Source of the DNA: Streptomyces yangpuensis
GTDB lineage: Bacteria; Actinomycetota; Actinomycetes; Streptomycetales; Streptomycetaceae
Assembly: GCF_001005295.1 (NCBI RefSeq)
Contig: NZ_LBMK01000010.1
Location: forward strand, 1-46,012
DNA: 46,012 nt
Direction of reading: 5' to 3'
Shown here: in pieces, positions 22,148 through 31,542 of the stretch
Layout of the letters: each line of letters opens with the position of its first letter
How positions within the stretch are numbered: position 1 is the first letter of the stretch
Position numbers and translations under genes: made by a program
Notes under the pieces: generated by a model
What the model saw: only the letters and a program-made list of their open reading frames with translations
The model's database searches: none
What the model was told of the DNA's origin: nothing

Positions 22148-22183
22148 GTCTACCTCACCCCGCTCGGTTCGCACGCTCATGTC

Positions 22184-22211
22184 GAGAGACCCCGGGATTT
22201 CGGGATCTCTC
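22184..22211 (-). promoter_or_regulatory. pup: Hairpin in the pup leader
   Basis: GAGAGA (22184-22189) pairs with TCTCTC (22206-22211), continued by CCCG/CGGG after one mismatch. It lies 37-64 bp before the pup start. It could affect mRNA stability or translation; function is inference. Confidence 0.45.
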
Positions 22212-22228
22212 AAGATCAGACCCTACGT

Positions 22229-22250
22229 CGGACCCTATAGGGAGGGTCCG
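22229..22250 (-). terminator. Hairpin between dop and pup
   Basis: CGGACCC (22229-22235) and GGGTCCG (22244-22250) form a 7-bp perfect stem with loop TATAGGGA. It lies about 70 bp after the dop stop. It may end dop messages or be part of a pup promoter region, since the loop region resembles a -10 sequence on either strand. Confidence 0.45.
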
Positions 22251-22320
22251 GCATTCGTCCCCGTACTTTCACAGTCCGGTTCTCTTCATGATTCCCGGAC
22301 CGATCGCATTTCAGGCCCGC

Positions 22321-23832
22321 TCACTGCCCCGAAAGCACCCGGACCAGGTCCTCCGCCGTGCGGCAGCGGTCCAGGAGCTCCTTGACGTGGTTGCGGGTCC
22401 CCCGCAGGGGTTCCAGCGTCGGGACGCGCTGCAGCGAGTCCCGGCCCGGGAGGTCGAAGATCACCGAGTCCCAGGAGGCCGCGGCCACGTCGTCCGCGTA
22501 CTGCTCCAGGCAGCGGCCGCGGAAGTAGGCCCTGGTGTCCTCCGGAGGCTTGCTCTGGGCCCGTTCCACCGCCGGCTCGTCCACCAGCCGCTTCATCTTG
22601 CCGCGGGCCACCAGGCGGTTGTAGAGGCCCTTCTCGGGCCGTACGTCCGAGTACTGGAGGTCCACCAGGTGCAGCCGCGCCGCGTCCCAGTCGAGGCCGT
22701 CCCGGCGCCGGTAGCCCTCCAGGATCTCCCGCTTGGCGATCCAGTCCAGCTCGCCCGACAGGCTCATCGGGTCGCTCTCCAGCCGGCCCAGGACGTCCTC
22801 CCAGCGGGACAGCACGTCCTTGGTCTGCTCGTCCGCGTCCGTGCCGAAACGCTCGTCCACGTACTTCCTGGCCAGCTCGAAGTACTCCATCTGGAGCTGC
22901 ACCGCGGTCAGTGTCCGGCCGCTGCGCAGCGTGATCAGGTACTTCAGCGAGGGGTCGTGGGAGACGTGGTGAAGGGTGCGTACGGGCTGGTCGACGGCCA
23001 GGTCGACGCCGATGAAGCCGTCCTCGATCATGGACAGGACCAGGGCCGTGGTACCGAGCTTGAGGTAGGTGGAGATCTCGGAGAGGTTGGCGTCTCCGAT
23101 GATCACGTGGAGCCGGCGGTACTTCTCGGCGTCGGAGTGGGGCTCGTCGCGGGTGTTGATGATGGGCCGCTTCAGGGTGGTCTCCAGGCCGACCTCGACC
23201 TCGAAGTAGTCCGCGCGCTGGCTGATCTGGAAGCCGTGCTCGCGGCCGTCCTGGCCGATGCCCACGCGTCCCGCTCCGGTCACGACCTGGCGCGAGACGA
23301 AGAAGGGGGTCAGGTGGCGCACAATCTCCGAGAAGGGGGTCTCCCGCTTCATCAGGTAGTTCTCGTGCGTGCCGTAGGAGGCGCCCTTGTTGTCGGTGTT
23401 GTTCTTGTAGAGGTGGATGGGCTGGGCCCCGGGCAGCTGGGCGGCCCGGACGGCGGCCTCGGCCATGATCCGTTCGCCGGCCTTGTCCCAGAGCACGGCG
23501 TCCAGCGGGTTGGTGATCTCCGGGGAGCTGTACTCGGGGTGCGCGTGGTCGACGTAGAGCCGTGCGCCGTTCGTCAGGATGACGTTGGCGAGGCCGATGT
23601 CCTCGTCGGTCAGCTGGCTGCTGTCGGCGGCCTCGCGGGCGAGGTCGAAGCCGCGGGCGTCCCGCAGCGGGTTCTCCTCCTCGAAGTCCCAGCGGGCACG
23701 TCGCGCCCGGTGCATCGCCGCCGCGTAGGCGTTGACGATCTGGGACGAGGTGAGCATGGCATTGGCGTTCGGGTGACCGGGGACGGAGATCCCGTACTCC
23801 GTCTCGATCCCCATTACTCGCCGTACGGTCAT
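22321..23832 (-). CDS. dop: Depupylase Dop
   Basis: Dop removes Pup from tagged proteins and, where Pup ends in Gln, deamidates it. The 503-residue protein starts MTVRRVMGIETEYG, with metal-binding Glu10, and holds the catalytic Asp95 in GARLYVDHAHPEYSSPE. The Dop-specific loop REAADSSQLTDED precedes it, which distinguishes it from PafA. LYKNNTDNKGASYGTHENYL and INTRDEPHSDAEKYRRLHVI are shared with PafA. The ATG at 23832 has a perfect AAGGAGG upstream. Because Pup here already ends in Glu, depupylation is likely its main job. It lies between arc and pup. Confidence 0.97.
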   Translation of the reverse strand: MTVRRVMGIETEYGISVPGHPNANAMLTSSQIVNAYAAAMHRARRARWDFEEENPLRDARGFDLAREAADSSQLTDEDIGLANVILTNGARLYVDHAHPEYSSPEITNPLDAVLWDKAGERIMAEAAVRAAQLPGAQPIHLYKNNTDNKGASYGTHENYLMKRETPFSEIVRHLTPFFVSRQVVTGAGRVGIGQDGREHGFQISQRADYFEVEVGLETTLKRPIINTRDEPHSDAEKYRRLHVIIGDANLSEISTYLKLGTTALVLSMIEDGFIGVDLAVDQPVRTLHHVSHDPSLKYLITLRSGRTLTAVQLQMEYFELARKYVDERFGTDADEQTKDVLSRWEDVLGRLESDPMSLSGELDWIAKREILEGYRRRDGLDWDAARLHLVDLQYSDVRPEKGLYNRLVARGKMKRLVDEPAVERAQSKPPEDTRAYFRGRCLEQYADDVAAASWDSVIFDLPGRDSLQRVPTLEPLRGTRNHVKELLDRCRTAEDLVRVLSGQ

Positions 23833-24051
23833 GCGGCCCTCCTTGCCCGGCGGCGCCCCCGTCCGGGGGCGGCGCTCAAGTACCGCTGGTGCTCCGGTGC
23901 GTGTGACTGTGCGGTGCCCGTCCCCGCACTGCGCGACCGGCGGTACGGAAGAGCCTAGAACCACTGCGCGCTCGTGGGGAGATCATTTCCGTCATTGAAT
24001 CTGCCCTGTCACCGGCTGGAATACCGCCGGTCGATCGGTGGGGTAAAGCAG

Positions 24052-24088
24052 GCGGCTGCGGATGCCCGGGGAGGGCATCCGCAGCCGC
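24052..24088 (-). terminator. Hairpin terminator after arc
   Basis: GCGGCTGCGGATGCCC (24052-24067) and GGGCATCCGCAGCCGC (24073-24088) form a 16-bp perfect stem with loop GGGGA, six bases after the arc stop. No T-tract follows. It should separate arc from dop transcription, at least partly. Confidence 0.85.
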
Positions 24089-24094
24089 TCCGCA

Positions 24095-25861
24095 TCACAG
24101 GTACTGACCGGTGTTCGCCACCGTGTCGATGGAGCGTCCGGTGTCCGCGCCTTGCTTTCCGGTGACGAGGGTGCGGATGAATACGATCCGCTCGCCCTTC
24201 TTACCGGAGATTCGGGCCCAGTCGTCCGGGTTGGTGGTGTTGGGCAGGTCCTCGTTCTCCTTGAACTCGTCCACGCATGCCTGGAGGAGGTGGGAGACGC
24301 GGAGGCCCTTCTGGTTGTGTTCGAGGAAGGCCTTGATGGCCATCTTCTTGGCACGGTCGACGATGTTCTGGATCATCGCGCCCGAGTTGAAGTCCTTGAA
24401 GTAGAGGACTTCCTTGTCGCCGTTGGCGTACGTGACCTCGAGGAAGCGGTTCTCCTCGGTTTCGGCGTACATCTGCTCGACGACGGTCTGGATCATGCTG
24501 TGGACGGTGCCGGCCGTGGAGCCCTGGTGTTCGGACAGGTCGTCCGTGTGCAGGGGCAGCGAGGCCTTGAGGTACTTCGCGAAGATGTCCTTCGCGGCCT
24601 CGGCGTCCGGACGCTCGATCTTGATCTTCACGTCGAGGCGGCCGGGGCGCAGGATGGCCGGGTCGATCATGTCCTCGCGGTTGGAGGCGCCGATGACGAT
24701 GACGTTCTCCAGGCCCTCCACGCCGTCGATCTCGGCGAGGAGCTGCGGGACGATGGTGTTCTCCACGTCCGAGCTGACACCGGATCCGCGGGTGCGGAAG
24801 AGGGATTCCATCTCGTCGAAGAAGACGATGACGGGGGTGCCCTCGCTGGCCTTCTCGCGGGCCCTCTGGAAGACCAGGCGGATGTGCCGCTCGGTCTCGC
24901 CGACGTACTTGTTGAGGAGTTCGGGGCCCTTGATGTTCAGGAAGTACGACTTCCCCTGGGCCTGTCCGGTCACCTCGGCGACCTTCTTGGCAAGGGAGTT
25001 GGCGACTGCCTTGGCGATGAGCGTCTTGCCGCAGCCGGGCGGGCCGTAGAGCAGGATGCCCTTCGGGGGCCGCAGTTCGTGTTCCTTGAACAGGTCGGGG
25101 TAGAGGTACGGGAGCTCGACCGCGTCGCGGATCAGCTCGATCTGGTCGCCCAGGCCGCCGATCTTGTCGTAGTCGATGTCGGGGACCTCTTCGAGGACCA
25201 GGTCCTCGACCTCGCTCTTGGGGACGACCTCGTAGACGTAGCCGGATCGGGGTTCGAGCAGGAGGGCGTCGCCGGGGCGGATGGTGATGTCCAGGAGCGG
25301 CTCGGCGAGCCTCACCACCCGTTCCTCGTCGGTGTGCCCGACCACCAGGGCGCGCTCGCCGTCCTCGAGGATCTCCTTGAGGGTGACGATGTCCCCGGCC
25401 CGCTCGAACTCCATGGCCTCGACCACGTTGAGGGCCTCGTTGAGCATGACTTCCTGGCCGCGCCGGAGGTCTTCCGGGTCGACGCTGGGGCTGACGTTCA
25501 CGCGGAGCTTCCGGCCTCCGGTGAAGATGTCGACGGTGCCGTCCTCGTTCGCCTGGAGGAAGACACCGAAGCCTGCCGGCGGCTGTGCGAGCCGGTCGAC
25601 TTCTTCCTTGAGGGCCACGATCTGGTCGCGGGCCTCACGGAGGGTATTCGCCAGTCGTTCGTTCTGTGCGGAGACGCCGGCCAGATTCGTCTGGAGCTCG
25701 ACGATCCGCTCTTCGAGAATCCTCGTGTGTCGCGGAGAGTCGGCGAGCTTACGTCGCAGGACGGCGATTTCCTGCTCGAGATAGGCAACCTGGCCGGCGG
25801 GGTCCTCGGACCCTCGCGCGGGCCGGATGCCGCGGTTGATGTCGTCGTCGTGGGCTGCCAC
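24095..25861 (-). CDS. arc: Proteasome-activating AAA ATPase Arc (Mpa)
   Basis: Arc recognises pupylated proteins, unfolds them and feeds them to the 20S proteasome. The 588-residue protein has a coiled coil (about residues 25-95, QVAYLEQEIAVLRRKL onward), an OB-fold region (about 97-225) and an AAA domain with Walker A GPPGCGKT (273-280) and Walker B VFFDEME (346-352). It ends TGQYL, the Gln-Tyr-Leu tail that docks into PrcA. I choose the GTG at 25861, behind GGAGGTGA, rather than an ATG at 25879, because it yields AAHDDDINRG as in relatives and 588 residues. It is divergent from a ferredoxin gene. Confidence 0.97.
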   Translation of the reverse strand: MAAHDDDINRGIRPARGSEDPAGQVAYLEQEIAVLRRKLADSPRHTRILEERIVELQTNLAGVSAQNERLANTLREARDQIVALKEEVDRLAQPPAGFGVFLQANEDGTVDIFTGGRKLRVNVSPSVDPEDLRRGQEVMLNEALNVVEAMEFERAGDIVTLKEILEDGERALVVGHTDEERVVRLAEPLLDITIRPGDALLLEPRSGYVYEVVPKSEVEDLVLEEVPDIDYDKIGGLGDQIELIRDAVELPYLYPDLFKEHELRPPKGILLYGPPGCGKTLIAKAVANSLAKKVAEVTGQAQGKSYFLNIKGPELLNKYVGETERHIRLVFQRAREKASEGTPVIVFFDEMESLFRTRGSGVSSDVENTIVPQLLAEIDGVEGLENVIVIGASNREDMIDPAILRPGRLDVKIKIERPDAEAAKDIFAKYLKASLPLHTDDLSEHQGSTAGTVHSMIQTVVEQMYAETEENRFLEVTYANGDKEVLYFKDFNSGAMIQNIVDRAKKMAIKAFLEHNQKGLRVSHLLQACVDEFKENEDLPNTTNPDDWARISGKKGERIVFIRTLVTGKQGADTGRSIDTVANTGQYL

Positions 25862-26125
25862 GGTCCTCACCTCCTCCAAGGGGAGCTGGACGCTTCCTGA
25901 CCCTACCTGGGCTGGTGGTGATTGAAACCCCTAGATCACAAAGACGATAGAGGTGTGTCCGATCTTCACCCTTGCGTACTCCCTCACGCCAAAGAAATAC
26001 CCACCCCTCAAACTCGGGAAGCCGCCGGTTGTAAGGTCGAAGTGTTCAACACCCGTCAGGGCCCGCGCGACTTGCTGCGGGTTGTGACCGGGATGGATCA
26101 CTCAGCGCAGGGAACGGCAGGAGAT

Positions 26126-26446
26126 ATGACCGTGCAGCAGGACGCTCCGACGGGCGGCGCCGGTGGGGCCGGCGAGCCGCTCGAGGTCTGGATCGACCAG
26201 GACCTCTGCACCGGGGACGGCATCTGCGCGCAGTACGCGCCCGAGGTGTTCGAGCTGGACATCGACGGTCTGGCGTACGTGAAGAGCGCGCAGGACGAGC
26301 TCCTGCAGGAGGTGGGGGCGACCACTCCGGTGCCGCTGCCGCTGCTCCAGGACGTGGTGGACTCGGCGAAGGAATGCCCGGGCGACTGCATTCACGTAAG
26401 GCGCGTTTCGGACGGGGTGGAGGTCTTCGGCCCGGACGCGGAGTGA
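26126..26446 (+). CDS. Single-cluster ferredoxin
   Basis: The 106-residue protein has DLCTGDGICAQYAPEVFELD and AKECPGDC, giving Cys28, Cys34, Cys84 and Cys88. The C-x5-C and C-x3-C pattern is that of small 3Fe-4S or 4Fe-4S ferredoxins, such as those that feed cytochromes P450. The N-terminal 20 residues are Gly/Ala-rich and probably disordered. The ATG at 26126 follows AGGAG; the frame is open upstream but lacks another convincing start. It is divergent from arc over 264 bp and ends four bases before the convergent hypothetical gene. A role with the proteasome is not shown by the sequence. Confidence 0.88.
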   Translation: MTVQQDAPTGGAGGAGEPLEVWIDQDLCTGDGICAQYAPEVFELDIDGLAYVKSAQDELLQEVGATTPVPLPLLQDVVDSAKECPGDCIHVRRVSDGVEVFGPDAE

Positions 26447-26450
26447 CGCT

Positions 26451-27044
26451 TCAAACACTCCTGGCGGCCGAGTCCGTCAGCTCCTGGCGGAATTTTCCGT
26501 CGGCCCAGCGCCACTTGGCGAGCTGCTTCTTGTCGGGGCAGCAGCGCGGGACCTCGGGTCCGGAGTAGCCGAGGAGGCTCGCGGTGACGGTCCGGTCGCC
26601 TACGGTCAGTTCCGTGGCGGTCCGGCGCTGCGGGGTGTCCAGGAGGGTGGCCACGACGCGGGGGCGGGCGCCTTCGGCCCGGTCCTGGGTGAGTACGTAG
26701 ATGGCGTGGGGCGGGGTGCCGGAGCCGGCGTCGCAGCGGACGGCTGCCACGGTCTCGGGTCGGCCGTCGCCGTCGAGGTCGCCCTGGGCGGTGGCGGTGA
26801 CGGCCTGGGGCGCGCCCTTGCAGTCGAGGGGGTAGGTGGCCGCCGCCGGGTCGGGTGCGGTGGCCTGGGGGCCCTTCGCGGCGGGCTCGTCCGCGGCGGC
26901 GGGGGTGCCGGTGGCCGGTTGTACGAGTCCCGCGGCGGCTATGACGGCGGCCATGGCGGTGGCCGTGGCGAGCCAGTGGAGGGGCCTGGTCCGGGTGTGG
27001 GCCAGGGTGTCCGGGGTTGCCAGCGTGGCGGGGGTGGGCAGCAC
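26451..27044 (-). CDS. Secreted hypothetical protein
   Basis: The 197-residue protein has a hydrophobic segment (WLATATAMAAVIAAAGLV) that looks like a signal or anchor, after about 25 polar residues. A Pro/Ala-rich linker follows, then a compact domain with QGDLDGDGRPETVAAVRCDA, reminiscent of an FG-GAP calcium-binding loop. Several cysteines (YPLDCKG, VRCDAG, PRCCPDKK) may form disulfides outside the cell. The start is a GTG at 27044 with AGGAG nine bases upstream. I do not recognise a family. It ends four bases from the ferredoxin stop (convergent) and begins downstream of the trmI terminator. Confidence 0.75.
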   Translation of the reverse strand: MLPTPATLATPDTLAHTRTRPLHWLATATAMAAVIAAAGLVQPATGTPAAADEPAAKGPQATAPDPAAATYPLDCKGAPQAVTATAQGDLDGDGRPETVAAVRCDAGSGTPPHAIYVLTQDRAEGARPRVVATLLDTPQRRTATELTVGDRTVTASLLGYSGPEVPRCCPDKKQLAKWRWADGKFRQELTDSAARSV

Positions 27045-27140
27045 GCGGGGTGTCTCCTGTGCGAAGGGTGACGGGGAGCCAGCATCGTGCCACACCTCAC
27101 ACGGGGGCGGAACGGCAGGGGCCGGGTCGGCACGGGGACA

Positions 27141-27197
27141 ACGAAAAGGCGCTGTGGCGTAGTTCCCCCGGGGTCGGGGGAACTACGCCACAGCGCC
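27141..27197 (-). terminator. Very strong intrinsic terminator after trmI
   Basis: The arms at 27148-27169 and 27176-27197 are 22-bp perfect inverted repeats around a six-base loop. Each arm contains GTGGCGTAGTTCCCCC or its complement. Read on the minus strand, the stem is followed by TTTTCGTT, an unusually clear T-tract for this GC content. It begins 22 bp after the trmI stop. Confidence 0.95.
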
Positions 27198-27219
27198 GTC
27201 GTGTTGGGTCGGACGGGGG

Positions 27220-28116
27220 TTACGCGGAGCGGTCGCTGCCGGGTCCCTCGTAGTCCTCGCCGTAGGCGCCCTTGGCGGGGCGGCGGCGGCGCATGGGGGG
27301 CTCGACGCCGTCCGCGAGGCGGCGGGCGGTGACGAGGAAGCCGGTGTGGCCGATCATGCGGTGGTCCGGCCGGACGGCGAGGCCTTCGACGTGCCAGTTG
27401 CGGATCATCGATTCCCAGGGCTGCGGCTCGGCGAAGCAGCCGATCTCGCGGATGGACTCGACGGTCTTGGACAGCTGGGTGGTGGTGGCCACGTAGCAGC
27501 AGAGGATGCCGCCGGGGACGAGGGCCTTGGAGACGGCCTCCAGGCATTCCCAGGGGGCGAGCATGTCCAGGATGACGCGGTCGACGTCGGTGTCGGACAG
27601 GTTGTCCTGGAGGTCGCCCACGGTGAGCTGCCAGGCCGGGTGGGGGCCGCCGAAGTAACGTTCCACGTTGGCGGTGGCGATCTCGGCGAAGTCCGCGCGG
27701 CGCTCGTAGCTGTGGAGCATGCCCTGGTCGCCGATGGCGCGCAGCAGGAAGCTGCTCAGGGAGCCGGAGCCCACGCCCGCTTCCACGACGCGGGCGCCGG
27801 GGAAGATGTCGGCGAAGGCCAGGATCTGGCCCGCGTCCTTGGGGTAGACCACGGCGGCGCCGCGGGGCATGGACAGGACGTAGTCGGGGAGCAGGGGGCG
27901 CAGCGCGAGGTACGCGACGTTCCCCGTGGTACGGACAACACTGCCTTCGGGAGCACCGATCAGCTCGTCGTGGGGGAAGGAACCCTTGTGGGTGTGGAAA
28001 TTCTTCCCGGCTTCGAGCGTGAACGTGTAGTGGCGGCCCTTGGGGTCGGTGAGCTGAACCTGGTCCCCGACCTTGAAGGGCCCGCGTCGGCGGGCGGCAC
28101 CGGTCGGTTCGGACAT
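27220..28116 (-). CDS. trmI: tRNA (adenine-N1-)-methyltransferase TrmI
   Basis: The 298-residue protein methylates A58 in the T-loop of tRNA using S-adenosylmethionine, as a tetramer. It has an N-terminal beta region (GPFKVGDQVQLTDPKGRHYT), IYPKD-like VVYPKDAGQILA, the SAM motif I VVEAGVGSGSLSSFLLRAIG and the catalytic-region VDRVILDMLAPWECLEAV. The C-terminal tail is basic (RRRRPAKGAYGEDY). The ATG at 28116 lies 18 bp after the site-2 protease gene, so the two form an operon ended by the strong hairpin. Start and length match relatives. Confidence 0.95.
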   Translation of the reverse strand: MSEPTGAARRRGPFKVGDQVQLTDPKGRHYTFTLEAGKNFHTHKGSFPHDELIGAPEGSVVRTTGNVAYLALRPLLPDYVLSMPRGAAVVYPKDAGQILAFADIFPGARVVEAGVGSGSLSSFLLRAIGDQGMLHSYERRADFAEIATANVERYFGGPHPAWQLTVGDLQDNLSDTDVDRVILDMLAPWECLEAVSKALVPGGILCCYVATTTQLSKTVESIREIGCFAEPQPWESMIRNWHVEGLAVRPDHRMIGHTGFLVTARRLADGVEPPMRRRRPAKGAYGEDYEGPGSDRSA

Positions 28117-28134
28117 GTGACCAGTGTATTGGCT

Positions 28135-29334
28135 TCAGGACTGGGGCCGTGCCATGGCCTTCACGAAGGCCTTCTCGACGTCGAGGGTGGACAGGACGCC
28201 GTAGATGGCGCCGCCGGGTTCGAGGACGAGGTATTCGGTGGCGGGGGTGGCGCGGAGGTGGTCGAGGAGTTCTTCGCCGGTGAGTTCCGCGGAAACCTTC
28301 ATGCCGTCGGTGAGGTCCTGGGCGAGGGTGCTGACGGCGACCCAGGGGCGGCGGTGTTCGGGGACGGAGGCGATGGCGCTCTCGCGGACGATGGCGGTGG
28401 GGTCCCCCTGGCCGTCGACGACGACGAGGGCGCGGGCTCCGGCTTCGTTGGCGCGGCGGAGGGCTTCGGAGAGGGGGGTGGCGTTCTCGACGGGGATGGC
28501 GCGGCGGGTGAGGCTGCGGGCGCGCAGTTCGGGGAGGTGTTCGCGCAGGCGGGCCATGCGGAGGCTGTTGCCGGCTCCGGTCCAGATGATGGCGGCCAGG
28601 ATGGCGGCGAGGAGGGCGTCCATGACGGTGTCCATGCCGCCGATCTCCTCGGTGCGGTTGCCGAGGAGTCCGGTGTGGGTGAGCAGGGGCAGGCCGAGGA
28701 GGACGGCGACGGCGAGGGCGCGGCCGACCCAGGCGGCGGCGACGGTGCCGGCCATGGGTTTGCCGGTGATGCCCCAGATGACGGCGCGGAGCATGCGGCC
28801 GCCGTCGAGGGGGAGGCCGGGGAGCAGGTTGAAGGCCGCGACGAGCAGGTTGGAGATCATGAGGCCGGCGAGGAGGACACCGGGGACGGTCGCGGGGTCG
28901 ACGGCCTTCATGCCGAGGTAGAAGCCGCCGGCGAGGAGGAGGGAGAGCAGGGGGCCGACGAAGGCGAGGACGAATTCGCGGCCGGGGGTCTCGGATTCCT
29001 TCTCGATCTCGGAGACTCCGCCGAAGAACTGGAGCTGGATGCGGCGGACGGGGAGTTTGAAGCGGAGGGCGGCGACGGTGTGGGCGAGTTCGTGGACGAG
29101 GACCGAGGCGTAGAAGGCGACGGCGAAGAAGAGGGAGACCAGGTAGCGGACGGGTCCGAGGTCGGGCAGGACGCGGTCGAGCTGGTCCCCGAAGACCCAG
29201 GTGATGAGGGCGGCGACAAGGAACCAGCTGGGTGAGACGTAGACGGGCACGCCGAAGGGGCGGCCCATGAGGAGTCCGCCGCCCGGTCCTGAGCGCCGTT
29301 TGTCGCGCTCGCCGGTCTGGTCGGTGTCTGCCAC
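28135..29334 (-). CDS. Site-2 protease family membrane metalloprotease with CBS domains (Rip3-like)
   Basis: The 399-residue protein is a membrane-embedded M50 protease. The zinc motif HELAH (81-85) lies in LVHELAHTVAAL, and the second motif NLLPGLPLDGG (169-179) gives the third ligand, Asp177. About six hydrophobic segments surround them. The C-terminal 130 residues carry two CBS repeats (VENATPLSEALRRANEAGA and the later VSAELTGEELLDHL region). The start is a GTG at 29334 with AAGGA upstream. Such proteins cut membrane-bound anti-sigma factors or similar; the substrate is not in view. It is divergent from the RecB-type gene and co-directional with trmI. Confidence 0.92.
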   Translation of the reverse strand: MADTDQTGERDKRRSGPGGGLLMGRPFGVPVYVSPSWFLVAALITWVFGDQLDRVLPDLGPVRYLVSLFFAVAFYASVLVHELAHTVAALRFKLPVRRIQLQFFGGVSEIEKESETPGREFVLAFVGPLLSLLLAGGFYLGMKAVDPATVPGVLLAGLMISNLLVAAFNLLPGLPLDGGRMLRAVIWGITGKPMAGTVAAAWVGRALAVAVLLGLPLLTHTGLLGNRTEEIGGMDTVMDALLAAILAAIIWTGAGNSLRMARLREHLPELRARSLTRRAIPVENATPLSEALRRANEAGARALVVVDGQGDPTAIVRESAIASVPEHRRPWVAVSTLAQDLTDGMKVSAELTGEELLDHLRATPATEYLVLEPGGAIYGVLSTLDVEKAFVKAMARPQS

Positions 29335-29512
29335 GTCTGTCCTTCGTTCGGTGCTGGGGTTCTTATGCGGTTCTCGTGCGGTTCCGGGGGGATTCTCGCG
29401 GTGTGGGGCGCGGTGTGCGTAGCGCCGGGTGATGCTCCGATCATGCAGTGCGAGGGGGCCTGGCGTCGATGGTATGCGCGTGCTGTCGGTCGCGGGTCGT
29501 AGGGTTTTGTCC

Positions 29513-30399
<887 letters not shown>

Positions 30400-30403
<4 letters not shown>

Positions 30404-30684
30404 GGGGTTTCTCGGGCCGGGGCGGTCGTGGCCCACCAGGTGACCAGCCGGGCGGCGATCGCGTCGGGCCGCGGGCACGGGGCTGCGAGACCGAAGTGGT
30501 CCTCCAGCTCGTGCTGCAGGAACGCGGCGATCTCCGTCCGGCCGGCGCCGCCGCGGAGCCGTCCGAGGAGCGGGGGGAGCATGCAGTCGTACTCGTCCCG
30601 CACCGAGTCGGCGACGCCGATCGGATCCCAGTCGTTGATCAGGTGCCGCAGTTCGTTCTCGGTGGCGGTGCTCCAGGCTTTCAT
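30400..30684 (-). CDS. Conserved-looking small protein, unknown function
   Basis: The 94-residue protein begins MKAWSTATENELRHLINDWD and continues DPIGVADSVRDEYDCMLPPL. The stretch WDPIGV...DEYD recurs, as I recall, in small uncharacterised bacterial proteins. The C-terminal part has EIAAFLQHELEDHFGL and WWATTAP. No signal peptide or membrane segment is seen. It starts at the ATG at 30684 and is convergent with the RecB-type gene (stop overlap). The reading frame continues open far upstream, so the start is an estimate. I assign no function. Confidence 0.65.
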
Positions 30685-30819
30685 CCCCTCAGTCTGTCGG
30701 CCGGGAAGGGTCTGCGTCGCACGGGCCCGGGGGCGGGATTTCTTGATCGTCGGGTCAGGGCAGAATGGGCGTGTCCGCCCGAGCCGTCCGAGCTGTCCGA
30801 CGAATACGAGGTATCGCCC

Positions 30820-31491
30820 GTGGCCATCCGCGTTCTCCTGGTCGACGACCAGCCCCTGTTGCGCACCGGCTTCCGGATGATCCTGGAGGCGGAGGAGGAC
30901 CTGGCGGTGGTCGGCGAGGCCGGGGACGGCCTGCAGGCGCTGGACCAGGTGCGGGCGCTGCAGCCGGACGTGGTGCTGATGGACATCCGGATGCCGCGGA
31001 TGGACGGGGTCGAGGCGACGCGCCGGATCACCGGTCCGGGGCGGGACGGTCCGGCGAAGGTGCTGGTGCTGACCACGTTCGATCTGGACGAGTACGTGGT
31101 GGAGGCGCTGCGGGCGGGGGCGAGCGGCTTCCTGCTGAAGGACGCGCCGGCGGGCGAGCTGGTGCAGGCGATCCGGGTGGTGGCGGCGGGTGAGGCGATG
31201 CTCGCGCCGAGCATCACGCGCCGGCTGCTGGACAAGTACGCGGGGCACCTGCCGTCGGGTGAGGAGCGTCTCCCGGACACGCTGGGGACGCTGACCGAGC
31301 GCGAGGTGGAGGTCCTGAAGCTGGTGGCGCGGGGGCTGTCGAACGCGGAGATCGCCGCGGACCTGTTCGTGAGCGAGACGACGGTCAAGACGCATGTGGG
31401 GCACGTCCTGACGAAGCTGGGGCTGCGTGACCGGGTCCAGGCGGCGGTGTACGCGTACGAGAGCGGTCTGGTCCGGCCCGGGGCGCAGTAG
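30820..31491 (+). CDS. NarL/LuxR-type response regulator
   Basis: The 223-residue protein has an N-terminal receiver domain with VDDQPLLRTGFRMIL, phospho-acceptor Asp55 in VVLMDIRMPRMDG and Lys in GFLLKDAPAGEL. A C-terminal LuxR helix-turn-helix follows: LTEREVEVLKLVARGLSNAE and ETTVKTHVGHVLTKLGLRDR. The start is a GTG at 30820 with GAGG eight bases upstream. No histidine kinase gene is nearby, so it is an orphan here. A pair of hairpins follows it. Confidence 0.92.
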   Translation: MAIRVLLVDDQPLLRTGFRMILEAEEDLAVVGEAGDGLQALDQVRALQPDVVLMDIRMPRMDGVEATRRITGPGRDGPAKVLVLTTFDLDEYVVEALRAGASGFLLKDAPAGELVQAIRVVAAGEAMLAPSITRRLLDKYAGHLPSGEERLPDTLGTLTEREVEVLKLVARGLSNAEIAADLFVSETTVKTHVGHVLTKLGLRDRVQAAVYAYESGLVRPGAQ

Positions 31492-31502
31492 TCGCATCCG
31501 GC

Positions 31503-31532
31503 GCCGCCTTCCTGTCCGGCCGGGAAGGCGGC
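31503..31532. terminator. First hairpin of a twin terminator
   Basis: GCCGCCTTCC (31503-31512) and GGAAGGCGGC (31523-31532) form a 10-bp perfect stem. It begins 11 bases after the response regulator stop, so it probably ends that gene. Confidence 0.8.
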
Positions 31533-31542
31533 CCGGGGACGG

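Noticed and set aside
22148..22213. Longer Pup starting at the ATG at 22213
   Set aside because: The extra 22 residues are not Pup-like, and the gene length with the ATG at 22147 matches the family.
24062..25900. 612-codon plus-strand open frame
   Set aside because: It is an antisense shadow of arc, whose AAA motifs are unmistakable.
27346..29235. 629-codon plus-strand open frame rich in Gly, Glu and Asp
   Set aside because: It is the complement of trmI and the site-2 protease, which have catalytic motifs on the minus strand.
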